From Capsicum annuum (lineage: Eukaryota > Streptophyta > Magnoliopsida > Solanales > Solanaceae), in assembly GCF_002878395.1 (NCBI RefSeq), contig NC_061115.1, positions 54,870,461-54,934,460 of the forward strand: a stretch of DNA of 64,000 nt, read 5' to 3'. The position numbers were made by a program, and so were the translations under genes. Positions 43,203 through 55,035 of this stretch are shown here, one piece after another; the stretch's first letter is position 1; each line of letters opens with the position of its first letter. The notes beneath the pieces were generated by a model. That model saw only the letters and a program-made list of their open reading frames with translations, did no database searches and was not told the origin of the DNA.

Positions 43203-45358
43203 GTGGCGATTGGCAACCTGGCGGAATCCCAATATAACCTTCGATCTAAGGAAAAAATGACTAACAAAGATAAGGCCGCGATGATACTAGTAGATGAAGC
43301 CGAAAGCTCTCAAAGGCTGTCAGACACTCAGAATGACGAGCAAATGGATAACATAGTGCAAGAAATTGAAGTCTTGAAGGAAGAGCTATGTCAAATATGG
43401 GACCTAACCAAGCTTACCGTGGCTAGCTTTCCTATTTAATTCCAGGGTCCAAATATTGGATTACCCCCGATCGGCTCTACTACATGCTCAAGCCTCGCCT
43501 ACTTTTCAACCCATTGTCGGGAATGCACTTGGATATTCATTTCCTGCTCAAAACTTTACTATTCTAATCCATCCAAAAATTCAACACATACCTGAGGCAT
43601 ATGTCACTTATGAGATACCTATGCCATCGGTATATGCTACCGAAGCTCCTACTTTTGCAACATCCGCAGTTGTTAAGGTGCCACATGAGGTTGATAGGTA
43701 TGTGGGATTAGGGAAAGATATCCAATCAAATAAAGAAGGGTCAATAGCATCTCAGATCTAAAGCCTAAAGAGGGCATTTAGAAATATGGAAGTTACTAGA
43801 GAAACTGAAAGCTTAGAATATGATGACTTATGCATTCATCTAGATATTGACATTCCAGTTGGGTACAAACCACCAAAGTTTGATGTGTTTGATGGAAAGG
43901 GCGACCCATATGCACATTTGAGGGCTTATTACAAAAAGTTGGTCAGCGTAGGAAGGAATTAGAAGTCAAGGATGAAATTGTTGATCCGGAGCTTATAAAG
44001 AGAAACTTTGACTTGGTACACCCAGCAAGACCCCCGTAAGTAGAGTGACTGGCAGGAAATGGCTGAAGAATTCATGAGTCGTTTCAGGTTTAACACCAAG
44101 ATTATCCCAGATAAGTTCTCATTAGCCAATGTATAGAAGAGGCTACCAAAATCATTATAAGAGTATGCATTGCATTGGAGAACCGAAGCTGCAAGGATCT
44201 AGCCTCCAAAGTGAATTCTCTAAGTATTTCATCCGAGTTCAAGAGGGCATTTATTTTGACAAGATGATGTCAATGATGGGACAAAAGTTTTTAGAATTGG
44301 TCAAAATGGGAGATTTCATAGAGGAAGGCATCAAGTTAGGGAAGATCTAGTCTATGGTTGCACTGTAAGCCGCAACTATGGCCATACAGTCTAGTTCTAT
44401 CCGTGGTAATAAGAAAAAGAGAAAACATATCTCAGCCGCCACACCGTACTACAAACCGGGGAACTCTTTTTGTCGTTACCCTAAAACCCCCAGATTATTA
44501 CACATGTGCTGATGTACAATGCACAACCACATTACAATCCACCCTGAGATCCTGCATGCCAAAATCCAGAAAGTCCATATGCCCCTGTCCAAGCTCCAGC
44601 TCACCAAACTAGACCGACTTATGGTCCAAGGCCACGCCCAAATTTTAAATCCAAAAATAGCCGCACCTACACATCAATTATTGAACCTTTGGACCAGCTA
44701 TTTGAAAGATTGAGGGTAGTAGGATTGTTCCATCCAATAGAAGGAAAAACCCCTGACCTAACCTCTCAAAATTTCGATGCTACAAGCGGTGCATCTATCA
44801 CTGGAGTCCAGGGGCATGACATGGAAAAATGCTACAGTTTGAAGAATTAGATTGAGTCTCTAATAAAGAAAGGAGTAGTCAAATGCACCGCTACAGCTCC
44901 AAATGTGAATAATAACCCCTTGCCAAATCATGGAAATCAAGAAGTCAATACAATTACTCTGGAGGAAGAATATGACTTTGAAGAAGGTATTGTGCCTGCA
45001 TAGAATGCAGAGGAAATCACCACTACATCCCCATCATAACTTTTTATTACAGTACAATTAAGAGAGCCAATAACTATTCAGACTTACCTGTCGAGAGTCG
45101 TAGTGACCACAATAGCCACTGAAAGGCCCGACTATGACACTAAAGCAGTCCCATGGGATTATCAAGTTGAAACCAGGGGAAAAATGATAGACACTAATGC
45201 GGCTCAAGGGATGACCAGGTCATGAAGGTGTTACATACCAGAGGAACCAAATCGAGGAGTTCTCGGGAAAGATCAGAATCCAAAGAGGAATATTATTAAT
45301 GCTAAATCCATAGAATTTTGGAAAAAAATGCAACCTAAGGACTATTCGGATGAAGAGT
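43203..45358 (+). pseudogene. Ogre gag, broken
   Basis: The coiled-coil-like N-terminal segment (43203-43439) has SQYNLRSKEKM and EIEVLKEELCQIW. The proline-rich part follows (43456-43761). The capsid region shows KPPKFDVFDGKGDPYAHL (43879), MAEEFMSRFRFNTKI near 44059 and further eroded blocks. The C-terminal part has FERLRVVGLFHPIEGKTP near 44707 and VNTITLEEEYDFEEG near 44948. The family lacks a canonical zinc knuckle, and none is seen here. Stops and shifts are present throughout, ending with SDEE-stop near 45350. Confidence 0.75.
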
Positions 45359-45559
45359 AACTAAAAAAAACACTGGCACACATATTTATTTTATCTCTGC
45401 TCATGAGTTCTGAGGCCCATAGAAATGCTTTGATAGAAGTGTTATGTGGGGTTAGCATACCGAAGAAGACCATAAGTGAGACTTTGGCTACAGCAATCGG
45501 AGGAGAGGTAGAAGCAAATAAGGTTTCTTATCATGATGATGTGCTACCATCGGAAGGGC

Positions 45560-46205
45560 TGCACACAACAAATCACTTCATATTGTAGTCAGATATCATG
45601 ACAAAATTGTGAATAGGATTTTGATCGATGGTAGTTCAGGTTGTAACATTTGTCCATTCTTCACTCTATGGGATTTGGGTGTAAACATATAAGATATAAG
45701 AGAGAGTCGGGTGGTCATTAAAGCCTTTGATGGATCATAAAGAAGTGTCATCGGAGAAATCTACTTGACATTGCAGATAGGACCAGCTGAATTTCCTATC
45801 TTATTTCAAGTCATGTATGTGTCATCTAGTTACAAACCGTTTATAGGAAGGCCATGGGTCTACATGGAAAGAGCCATTCCTTTACTCTTCATTAGTGCAT
45901 GAAGTTTGAGTGGGGTCGCACAGAAGTTACTGTCCATGGAGAGCTCAGTCATCCCATCTATTCTGTCAATTTAGTTCCAGCCACCAAGGAGTTAGATGGA
46001 GCCACTTTCCATACTCAGGATATCATGCAAGCTGCAAGGATAGATAAGAATATAGATCTAATTAAAGTAAAAATGTCAAGTGCTTCAACGATGGTTGCGT
46101 CGGAGATATTGAAATATGGGTATCAGCCCAAGACAGGGCTAGGACCAAAGGCCGTTAAATAATTAATCCAATCCAGTTGAAGCATCTAAGAGGTACTACA
46201 AGGCT
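45560..46205 (+). pseudogene. Ogre aspartic protease with G-patch-like tail
   Basis: The active-site block ILIDGSSGCNICPF keeps the Asp (codon 45627-45629). It is followed by IGRPWVYMERAIP. The segment 45899-46162 ends ILKYGYQPKTGLGPKAV, resembling the G-patch attached to Ogre proteases, an RNA-binding glycine-rich motif. Stops at 45690, 45738 and 45900 interrupt the frame. Confidence 0.75.
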
Positions 46206-46727
46206 AGGATATAAGGTTGTTACCGGAGAAGCCTACAGTGAAGGATCTGAAGTGACCTCCCAGACCCAGAGCAACTAGTTGATAAAGATATCATAGAGGG
46301 AATAGGAAATTTGTTTATGCATGTGGTCGAAGGAGAAGCGGAGATAGATTTCAAGAAGCTTACCATCCATGATGCCAAAAGTAGAGAAGTCTTGTGGAAT
46401 TGGACCATCATCCTATTCCTATTCCGACAGGAGTCTCGGTAGAGTGGGATTGTAGTTGATTTTAAAATTATTTTGTTCATATGATCAATTGAGGCTTGAA
46501 TCATGCTGAAGCTCTTTCTGCTACTTGCCTCTTGCCAAAACCCAGTGCTTTTTATTAATAAAAGTCCTCATTTTTAAAAACTTATTTTCTATTTTTGATA
46601 TCTATTTACTTTACTCACTTTTATACTTTTAAGAGTAAATATTAATAAAAATCTTCTTTCCACGATTATGACATGTAATGAATCCGTTGAGCAAAATTCA
46701 AATGATGAGAAAGATTACGAGGAGTAT
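46206..46727 (+). pseudogene. Ogre pro-RT junction, cut by the next element
   Basis: Text such as IIEGIGNLFMHVVEGEAEID and NWTIILFLFRQES is typical of the end of the protease part of solanaceous Ogre copies. An A/T-rich stretch (46540-46660) may be the intron known between pro and RT in Ogre. MTCNESVEQ near 46671 looks like the start of the RT exon. It stops at the LTR boundary at 46728. Confidence 0.6.
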
Positions 46728-49334
46728 TATAACACCTCGGGAGTACCCCATGGATGTCACATGGTACTTACGGTCACCAGTGACCACAAACTAACCTATA
46801 AGTTGGTACCTGTTGTAAGCACTGAATAAAACTGATAACAAAAGATACATATATACGGAATAACTGAATACACCATAAGGTTTTAAATACCAAAAACATT
46901 ACTGAATTATAAGATTGAAAACAACTATCTAAAAACTAATAAAATAATAACAAGCTGACTGACTTTCTGAAGTGTTCGAAAGCCTCTAAAACTGACTGGA
47001 TAAGAGTTGATGGGACATTCCCCCAACTAACTCCAACTGACTACTGAACTGAAAACACTGAAATAAATATAATTGGTCCTCGAAATATGAGAACTCACCA
47101 CAGTTGCTGCTGTTGATGCACTGGAATATCTAAGTGTGATTAGGAACCTGAGTGTTTAAACCTATGATATGAGACATCATAGCGCAAGAAATGACTATTT
47201 GGTCAGTACTTTGAATGTACTAGTATACTTGATGGGGTTAGGCTGATATACAGGGGCTCATGTACATGAATAATAACTGACTGAATAGCATGAGATAACT
47301 GAATAACTGCTATGAAAACATGAATACTATAAAATCTAAGAATTCATAACCAAGTATATAATATGATTCTAAAATAGTTTGTAAACTGAAATACTGAAAT
47401 CTGATAACTGAATAATTAATAAATTATATGCTATGGTCAAGTAAAACTGAACTAAGTTCTGAACTGAATACTATAACTGAAACTGTGGGAGCTATCATCT
47501 AACCGACATGCCCCAATATGAGCTAATTGGAGTCCAACCTGTGACCCTAGTTGAAAGGGTGCTAGTACCATGCCACGGGTACTAACAATGGTTGTGTAAA
47601 TCCTAAAATAGTAGGAAGACATCTTGTCAACCCTAAACTAACAGGAAGACTCATAAGATATGTTTTAACCCTAAACTATAAGGAAGATATCTCAAACCTA
47701 TGATGGCTACGTAGTTCTATAACTCAGGGATTGCTACTAAGGGTCAAACCCTATACTAACAGGAATGCCCCCATTTCCTGAGTTTGCTCGATGCGGAATC
47801 CTACTCCCAATTGAACTAACACTTATTACAAGATTGAACTATGTTTAACTGAAGAATGAACTAACTCGGATAACTGAACTGATCTAAGTTTGAATGACAT
47901 GATAACTGATTGAACTGATGATGCTCATACGTGTCTGAAACCATTTTGAAAATGCTGAGACTAAGTAAATAGCTAAATTTTGGGTATTCATAACCCCCAG
48001 GAATTAATAACAATAACAACAAGGACACATGAAAGCTTTGAAACACCGGAAGGAAATCATTGTACACAATTATTCACTTAAGTATTTTATCTAACACATG
48101 GGGGTCAAGACTTTAACATAGGGGCACTTTTAAACATGATAAAATAGCACAATCACATGACCAAATTATAAACTGAGGGTTTTATTCTGAATTTGTATGA
48201 ACATGATATGGAAACCATAATATTTAAAACATACTATAATGCATTCCATAGAAAAACAATTGAAATTATAACCTGAAACCAAATTACCAAGGTATAGATA
48301 AACATACTTCAACTTTCAAACATGTAAGGTCTCTTTCTATCAAAACTCTTGGAAATGTAATACGCAATAGAAATTCAAAAGTTTTATGGAGAAAATTCGT
48401 TGTAAACATGTAATAAGTAGTCATTGGTCAAAACCCAATCATTTAGACATTTCATCAAACACTTGAAATTCATGGTTTTAAGCATGAAAATAGTTTAATT
48501 CATGGGATAATAACATAACTTCAATACTAAAATCATGGGTTAAGGGTTTAACATGAAATTTTCATCCTTCAAGCATGTCAAGGGCTAATTGCAACTAAAA
48601 CACATGTAAACATGGTATAAAAATGGAAATTCATGGGAGTTCATGGATATAATTCATCTAACATGTAAAGATCATGATTTTAATCTTAAAGATCATGATT
48701 TTAATCTTGAAAATGGATTCTTGGACTCCATGGGTAAAAAGGACCCATGGATGAACATCTAACATAAAAGCTTTAATCTTGAAAGAGAATAAACTTGTCT
48801 TGAATGTTCTTGGATAGAAAAGCACAATTTTTTGGTTTTCTTGAAGAGAAGATAATAAATATTGAGGTTCTTAGGAGGTAGTTAGGGTTTCTTTGAGAGA
48901 AAAATGAACGAAAATGGGCAAATTATGCCTAAATTGCTAATATAAGTCGTGTTATGACGACTTGGATTGAAGGGAATTTTCAAATTGGCAACTAGAATGT
49001 CGATTAAGGCTTTACCATGGTGCGCCAAGGGCCTCATCACTATTATTCCACGACACGCCACAATTGCGGTGAGGCTCTAGAATTAAAATTCAAATGTGCC
49101 TCAATCCTCGTTCGAAAAATACAAAACTTCCCAAGACATTTACCTTATACCCCTGAACATGAATTAACTCAAAAACTTATATATCGGGGTCGGGAAGGTC
49201 ACTTTAAAAATCATCGAAGTTAAGAGACCAAACAATAAAACTAAGTCCCCAACACTTAGCTAATTTTCAGGTTCTAAGCCGCTTATGCATGCACTACGAG
49301 CTAAAATGAGCTAAGACTAATACAGGGTATTATA
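46728..49334 (-). repeat. Del-like 3' LTR, minus strand
   Basis: On the plus strand it begins TATAACACCTCGGGAG and ends AGGGTATTATA. Its reverse reads in the TGTAATACCC...GTGTTA style of this group. Its interior at 47490-47800 is recognisably the inverted counterpart of 52170-52490 in the plus-strand LTR, with CCCAATTGAACT-, ACCGACATGCCCC- and TACGTAGTTCTA-type landmarks. Confidence 0.85.
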
Positions 49335-49352
49335 ATATATCCCCTTTGGAAA
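49335..49352 (-). other. Polypurine tract of the minus-strand element
   Basis: On the minus strand CCAAAGGGGATATAT precedes the LTR. Just upstream, the reverse complement of GTCCTCGAGTGAGAC gives the CTCGAGGACGAA-type sequence common before the PPT in these elements. Confidence 0.7.
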
Positions 49353-50250
49353 CATTCGTCCTCGAGTGAGACTGATTAAGCTGTGAATACTGGGGAATCT
49401 GAGATTACATACTAAACATACCTAATTGAAAACATGGTTACAAGACTGAGTTTGAAACGTACATGAACTGAACTGATTTTATGAATACATGTATTGACAT
49501 GAGAATGGTTATAAAGCTGAGATAGAAATGAGAGAGTCAATTTATGAGTAACCTCTACCTCAAACTGAATCTGGTTTCATGAAAAAAATGTTGAGAGGTT
49601 TAAGACATGGGGGAAACCGAGGTATTACAATATTCCCTGAGTGATACTGGCTTGGCTGAGGTACTAGGAGAGATTGAGATGATGCACAGGACACTTATGA
49701 ACTATATCATGATTGAATATCTGGAATGTGAAATTGAGGTTTGAGGAATAGAGAGTCAATGACATAAATTCATCAAAGAGGTTTGAACTGAGGACATGTG
49801 TAACATGAATTTGAATTTTGTTGATCATTACGAGTATAGCATGAGTACTGGAACTGGACATACCATAAAGCATGAGAACATAAGTCATGAACTGTGTGAC
49901 CTGAGTTTGGAGTTTCTGAATTCATGGAACATGGTTTGTACTGCTTAACAAGCTGGAACTCCTCATACTAGGCGCTGGAAATGCACATAATTCTCTATGA
50001 TGTGTATGAACATAAACTATAATCATAGAGCTGACATGTAAGGCATGGGTAGATATCATAATGATTGAAGCACAAAGACTAAAATAAGAATGGGGCGGGC
50101 ATCTCCCTCTCTACTACTTTTCCACACATACTGGAATCACTACTAGGATTTGAGAGTCTGACTTGGTTACTTGTTCTACCATATCCCCTTTATCTTAAAG
50201 CCATCATTCTAAGTTTGTGTCACTAGACACTGAAAAGAGCTCTACTAGAA
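49353..50250 (-). other. Non-coding stretch with a second LTR-start-like site
   Basis: No domain seen. At about 49618-49640 the minus strand reads GGGAATATTGTAATACCTCGG, a second PPT-plus-TGTAATACC junction about 300 bp from the first. This hints at a truncated additional LTR head or a small duplication. Confidence 0.5.
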
Positions 50251-50874
50251 TTTTGGGATTAAAATTGACTTTAACCATAATTTAGGGGGTTACAAAAAGG
50301 AAGTGAAGTTTCGGGCTCTACTAAAACATACACAAGAATATGAAAGTGCTGTAATGTACCCATAAATACATCAAGAGAACTTTTATGATCATGTCGTGAC
50401 TGGAGTGCATAAAGTCTATTCTGATGTGGGCCACTGATAGCACAGAAAGTAGCATCCTGCTGAGCTGGGCGACTTACGAGAGATGAGGGACTACTGTGCT
50501 GACTCCATGGACTAACCATAGGACATTCTCTGACTCGTTATCTTAGATCTCCACATCCAAAACACACATCACTGCCATCTCTACACATACCTTTATGAGT
50601 CCTACCACATTCACCGCAAAATAAATGGGTACGACCACAGTTCCCACTACCCTTGATCTTGGAGCCTGGTGCCCCATTCTGACTGTCATTCCTGAACTTT
50701 AGTACTGATGCACTAGTTGAAGATGGGGATGGGGATGAAAAATTCTGATGGAACTAAGAATGGTTACCACCCTTTGACCCTGGCTGAGAAAAATTAAAAC
50801 TACCTGTCTTGGCTCTTTTACTCTCTCTCTTTCTACTTAGCATTCTCCTCCTCGATTTGCTGAGCATGGATCAT
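50251..50874 (-). pseudogene. Minus-strand Del-like gag-protease fragment
   Basis: On the minus strand, from 50874, the text reads MIHAQQIEEE, then GSFNFSQPGSKGGNH, a zinc knuckle CGECGRTHKGMC (about 50619-50584) and a second knuckle-like CFGCGD. From 50519 it continues into RLYALQSRHDHKSSLDVFMGTLQ, the gag/protease boundary of this family. Stops occur near 50835 and 50540. The fragment corresponds in order to 54200-54770 on the plus strand. Confidence 0.8.
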
Positions 50875-53336
50875 TGTAATACCCCATATTTCCCTAGCAA
50901 AATTTACGTCCCAATACATAAGTATTCATATATAAAATTTTTGAAATACCCATTACTTTTTAATTTAGAGCCTCCCAATGCGTAAGAAATTCAATAAACT
51001 TTCGAACGATGAAAAATTCGCCCAAATTTGATAACCGGATAAGAAGTGATGGAGATTTTAAGTTTCAGTCTATTAAACATCATCATTTTGGTCACTAGCG
51101 CATCGCAGAGCTAGTCTAAATGACAATTGTCGATTTCCAGTAAGGGACCATGATATTGGCGCATCGCACCAAGGACCTAATTCACATTTGGCAATTTCCA
51201 GTGAGCCTCCGCGATAATGGCGCATTGTGGAGGTTGACAAAATGGTATTCCAAAGGCTTACCACAATAGTTCCACGTCGCGCCAAGCTTCTAGGTCCCAG
51301 TTGTCAATTTCCAGTGAGGCTCCACGATCCTAGCGCATCACATCAAAGCCTCAAATCAGGATTTTCAGTTTTCTAGTTTCGCATTTTTAATTTCCAAGGG
51401 GATGTTTGGTCATTTTTCCTAAGACCTAAACTCATCCTAAACACGAAATTAAAGCCTAGTAGGGCATCATATGTCCATTATTCTCAAATTACTCAAAAGG
51501 GGATCTATTCTCTTCAGGAACACAAAAACCCTAGCTCTCAAATTCAAGGCCAAATCTCAAGAACTCACCATCAATCCTCTCAAATTTATTAAACCAGGTA
51601 TGTTAAATGTTTATCCATGGGTTTCTTTTACCAATGGAGTCCAAGTATCCGATTTAAATTACAAAATTATGATTTTTTCAAGTTATTCTCATTTTAAATT
51701 ATGATTTCACCCATGAATCTCCATGAACTATGATTTTACACTATTTATAGATGAATTTAATGTTGTTATTCAATTCTCCATGTTTTAATGTTATCATTCA
51801 TTGAATTAGTTATGATTTAGTACTATGCATGTTGAATTCATGCTATTACTACAAATTCCCTAACATTCCTATGATTTGACCAAACTATGAACTACAAGTG
51901 TTTGATAAAATGCCTGCAATGATACATGTTTGATAAAAACCTGCTTGCTATGTCCTCTAAACTTAAGAATCATGTTAATATTATTACTTTTGAGTCCTAG
52001 GGATATTGAATACCTGAAAACCATAGTTGCTTATTTAGTCTTGTCTTAGTATCTTCAGAATAACTTTAGAATACATATTATAAGCATTACTAGATTAGTC
52101 AGTTAAACTCAGAATAGTCAGTAACTAAGTGTTATTCAGTTGGGAGTAGGACTTAGCACCGAGTGAGTGTAGGGATGGCGACTTCCTCATCAAATAGGAT
52201 AAGTCGCTAGCAGCAATCCCTAAACTCTAGAACTACGTAGCTAGAGTAGGATATGAGAAGTCACCCATCAGTGTAGGCTTTACTATCTTACAGGGGTCAC
52301 CCATCAGTTCAGGCTTGACACCCTTAGTCCATCGAGATAGTACATTCGTATAGTGGATCCACACAGCCAGCGTTAGTACCCGTGGCACGGTATTGATACC
52401 CTTCCAACTGGGGTTACAGGTTGGACCCTAATTAGCTCAGATTGGGAAATGTCGGTTAAATGATACCTCCCACAGTCTCAGTCCAATAATCATATCAGTA
52501 GTTCACTCTTAGTGTTATTTTACCAAGGCATACATATATTAGTTATTTTAGTATTTCAATTTATAAACTTTTATTAGTTTATGTTATATGCATGGTCATG
52601 CATCCACAATATCTGCATATTTCACGTACCTTCAGTATTTATAGACTTTCATGCGTATACAGTATTTACAGATTTCACATATTTTCAGTATCTATAGATT
52701 TCATACTTTTTATTCAGTATTCTATGTTTTATATGTATATTCAGATAATTATCATTCCTATTCATAAAACCATGCATGTCAGCCTAACTCATTTAGCATA
52801 CTAGTACTCTTAAAGTACTAATCTCATACCATTCTTTTGTGCTATGATGTATTATATCATAGTTTCTGATTCCCAGTTCCTGGATCGCGCTTAGACTTCT
52901 TAGACACTCGGCAGTAGTAGTGGTGAGTCCTTTATTTTGAGGATGGATTATTTTATTTCATGCTTTCAGTCTAGTAGTTAGTTGGAGTTAATTGAGGCCT
53001 GTCCCATCAAATTATAGTTATTCAGTTTAGAGGCTTTCAGATAATACAGTCAGTTATTTAGTATTTAGACTTTAGTTGACATGACAGTTAGTTATTCATC
53101 TTATCTCATATTTCATTATTTATTCAGACTCAGATAGTTATTTCTTCAGATTCATAATTCAATATTTGTTTTAGATATTAAAACCTTATGGAATATCAGT
53201 TATTCTTTTGTATTTATGATTATGTTATTCAGTGCTCACAGTGGGTACCAGCTCATAGGTTCGATTGTGGTTCTTTGGAACTGTAAGCATCGTGTGACGC
53301 CCAGGGTGTACTCTTGGGGTGTTACAAACCTGGTAT
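50875..53336 (+). repeat. Del-like 5' LTR
   Basis: Starts TGTAATACCCC and ends CTTGGGGTGTTACA, followed immediately by the PBS. It shares interior landmarks with the inverted LTR at 46728-49334 (for example ATCCATGGGTTTCTTTTACC near 51612). Confidence 0.9.
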
Positions 53337-53356
53337 CAGAGCTTAAGTTTTAAAGT
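53337..53356 (+). other. Primer-binding site, tRNA-Met type
   Basis: AACCTGGTATCAGAGCTTAA contains a perfect TGGTATCAGAGC. Confidence 0.95.
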
Positions 53357-53529
53357 ATCCTAGGAAGTCTGAAATCCACGTCAAGTAGAGTCTTGTGCAT
53401 GCGCCATACTTATGGGCAGGAGGCTACAAGGTGTTTAGGAAAAGTTTCCATTCTTTCAGTATTTATGTCGTGTGAGTGAGCGTGAGATCAAGTTAAACTC
53501 TCAGTCTAATTCATTTCTTCCTTTTGTTT

Positions 53530-54600
53530 ACAGAACATACCTTCCAAAAAAATAACAGAAGAGGAGCAGGAAACCAGCCAGCACCTCTTCCCATCCAGGC
53601 AGACCCTCTGGACAAGCATGTCTCTCACATAGAATTCAGAGTTGCGTTCACTACTCTAGCAAACACCATAGAAGCTCAGAATGAATGACCAACTGCTGTT
53701 CAGGCCAACCCAATGGCCAATACTGTTGTAACCAGAATTTGGGACTTCACCCGAATGAATCCTCCTTCCTTCACGGGATCAAAGTCTGAAGAGGATCCAC
53801 AGGAATTCTTAGATATGGTTCAAAAGGTAACAGATGCTATGGGGGTAACATCTAGTGAGAATGCTGAGTTGGCTGCATATCAGTTGTAGGATGTAAACCA
53901 TACTTTGTTTAAGTAGTGAAAGGTAGATAGGGGTGTTAATGCAAGGTCTGTAGAATGGGAAGAGTTTGCTACGGCTTTCTTAGACAAATTCTTCCCATTA
54001 GAGTTTAGGAAGGCCAAAGTGTTATAATTTATTAACGTAAGGTAGGGTAGCATAAGCGTGAAGGAGTATTCCCTTAATTTTACCCAGCTCTTCATGTGGT
54101 AGCTGACAACAGGTCCAAGATGAATAAGTTTGTGTTTGGTGTATCTGATAGTATGGTCAAGGAGTTTAGGACCACAATGCTGATTAGGGAGATGGACTTA
54201 TCTAGGTTGATGGTCCATGCTCATAAAATTAAGGATAAAAAGATTAAGGAGAGAGAAAATAAAAAATCTAGGATAGGTAGTTTTAATTTCAGCCAGCCAA
54301 GGTCAGAAGGTGGTAACCATCCTCAGTTTCATCAAAGTTCTTCAACCTCAACACCCTCTTCAGCCAGTGCCCTAGTACCCACATTCAAAAATGATAATAG
54401 GGATAGAGCACCAATCTCTAAGTCCTAAGGCAGTGTTAACAGTGCCCGTACAAACCCTCTATGTAAGAAATATGGTAGAAACCATCAGGGAGAGATAGAG
54501 CGGGCAGTGATGTGTGCTTTGGGTATGGCAAGCCAGGCCATCGGATTTGAAAGTATCGGGTAGTTTCTCAAAAAGGTAGGGATTTATGCCCACAGGGCCA
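53530..54600 (+). pseudogene. Del-like gag, broken, zinc knuckle Cys changed
   Basis: Coding-like blocks are RIWDFTRMNPPSFTGSKSEEDPQEFL-type text near 53739, LDKFFPLEFRKAKV near 53982 and the segment 54096-54428, with SKMNKFVFGVSD, MLIREMDLSRLMVHA and GSFNFSQPRSEGGNH. A knuckle CFGYGKPGHRI near 54512 has Tyr where the second Cys is expected. Stops are scattered, for example near 53688, 53887 and 54026. Confidence 0.8.
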
Positions 54601-55035
54601 GTCCCATCAGTCATCAATTCCATCCGGTCGCTCAACTCAGCAGGGTGCCGCTTTCAGTGCTACCAGTGATCAGCGTCCGAATAGATTATATGCACTTCAA
54701 TCCTGCCAAGATCATGAAAATTCTCCTGACATAGTTACTGGTACATTACAGTTTTCCCACTTACATGTTTATGCTTTACCAGACCCCAGAGATTCTCTTT
54801 CTTTTATAGCTCCATATATAGCTGTCAATTTTGGAATCAGTCCTGAAACTCTAGCAGAGCCCTTTTCAGTGTCCACCACAGTTGGTGTTTCTGTTGTAGC
54901 TAGGTAGGTATACAAAAATTGTCTTGTCATAATATCTCATAAAGTTACCTGAGTTGATCTAGTGGATTTAAAGATGATGGATTTTAACGTCATTCTCGGC
55001 ATGGATTGGCTCCATTTATGCTATGCCTCAGTTGA
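54601..55035 (+). pseudogene. Del-like protease, truncated at the chimera junction
   Basis: RLYALQSCQDHENSPDIVTGTLQ (54679) leads into the protease. The active-site region reads LPDPRDSLSF, which keeps Asp but has Arg in place of the conserved Gly. It ends VILGMDWLHLCYASVD near 55035, after which the text jumps to the integrase lead-in. Confidence 0.8.

Larger units (their letters stand above)
26034..46727 (+). mobile_element. Tat/Ogre-type gypsy element, split and 3'-truncated
   Basis: It begins with a 4977-bp LTR (26034-31010), followed by a TGGCGACTC-type PBS, an extra ORF1 before gag, then gag, aspartic protease with a G-patch-like tail, and the start of the region leading to RT. The long LTR, the extra ORF1 and this PBS are hallmarks of Ogre/Tat elements. 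A whole chromovirus (32068-41836) interrupts ORF1. The 3' part (RT, RNase H, integrase, 3' LTR) is absent; the element ends where a minus-strand Del-like LTR starts at 46728. Confidence 0.85.
46728..50874 (-). mobile_element. Minus-strand Del/Tekay-like chromovirus, partial
   Basis: On the minus strand it contains part of gag and protease (50870 down to 50250), about 0.9 kb without recognised coding, a PPT-like site, and the 3' LTR (49334-46728). RT, RNase H and integrase are missing. Its 5' half is not seen beyond 50874, where a plus-strand LTR of a related family begins. Confidence 0.75.
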
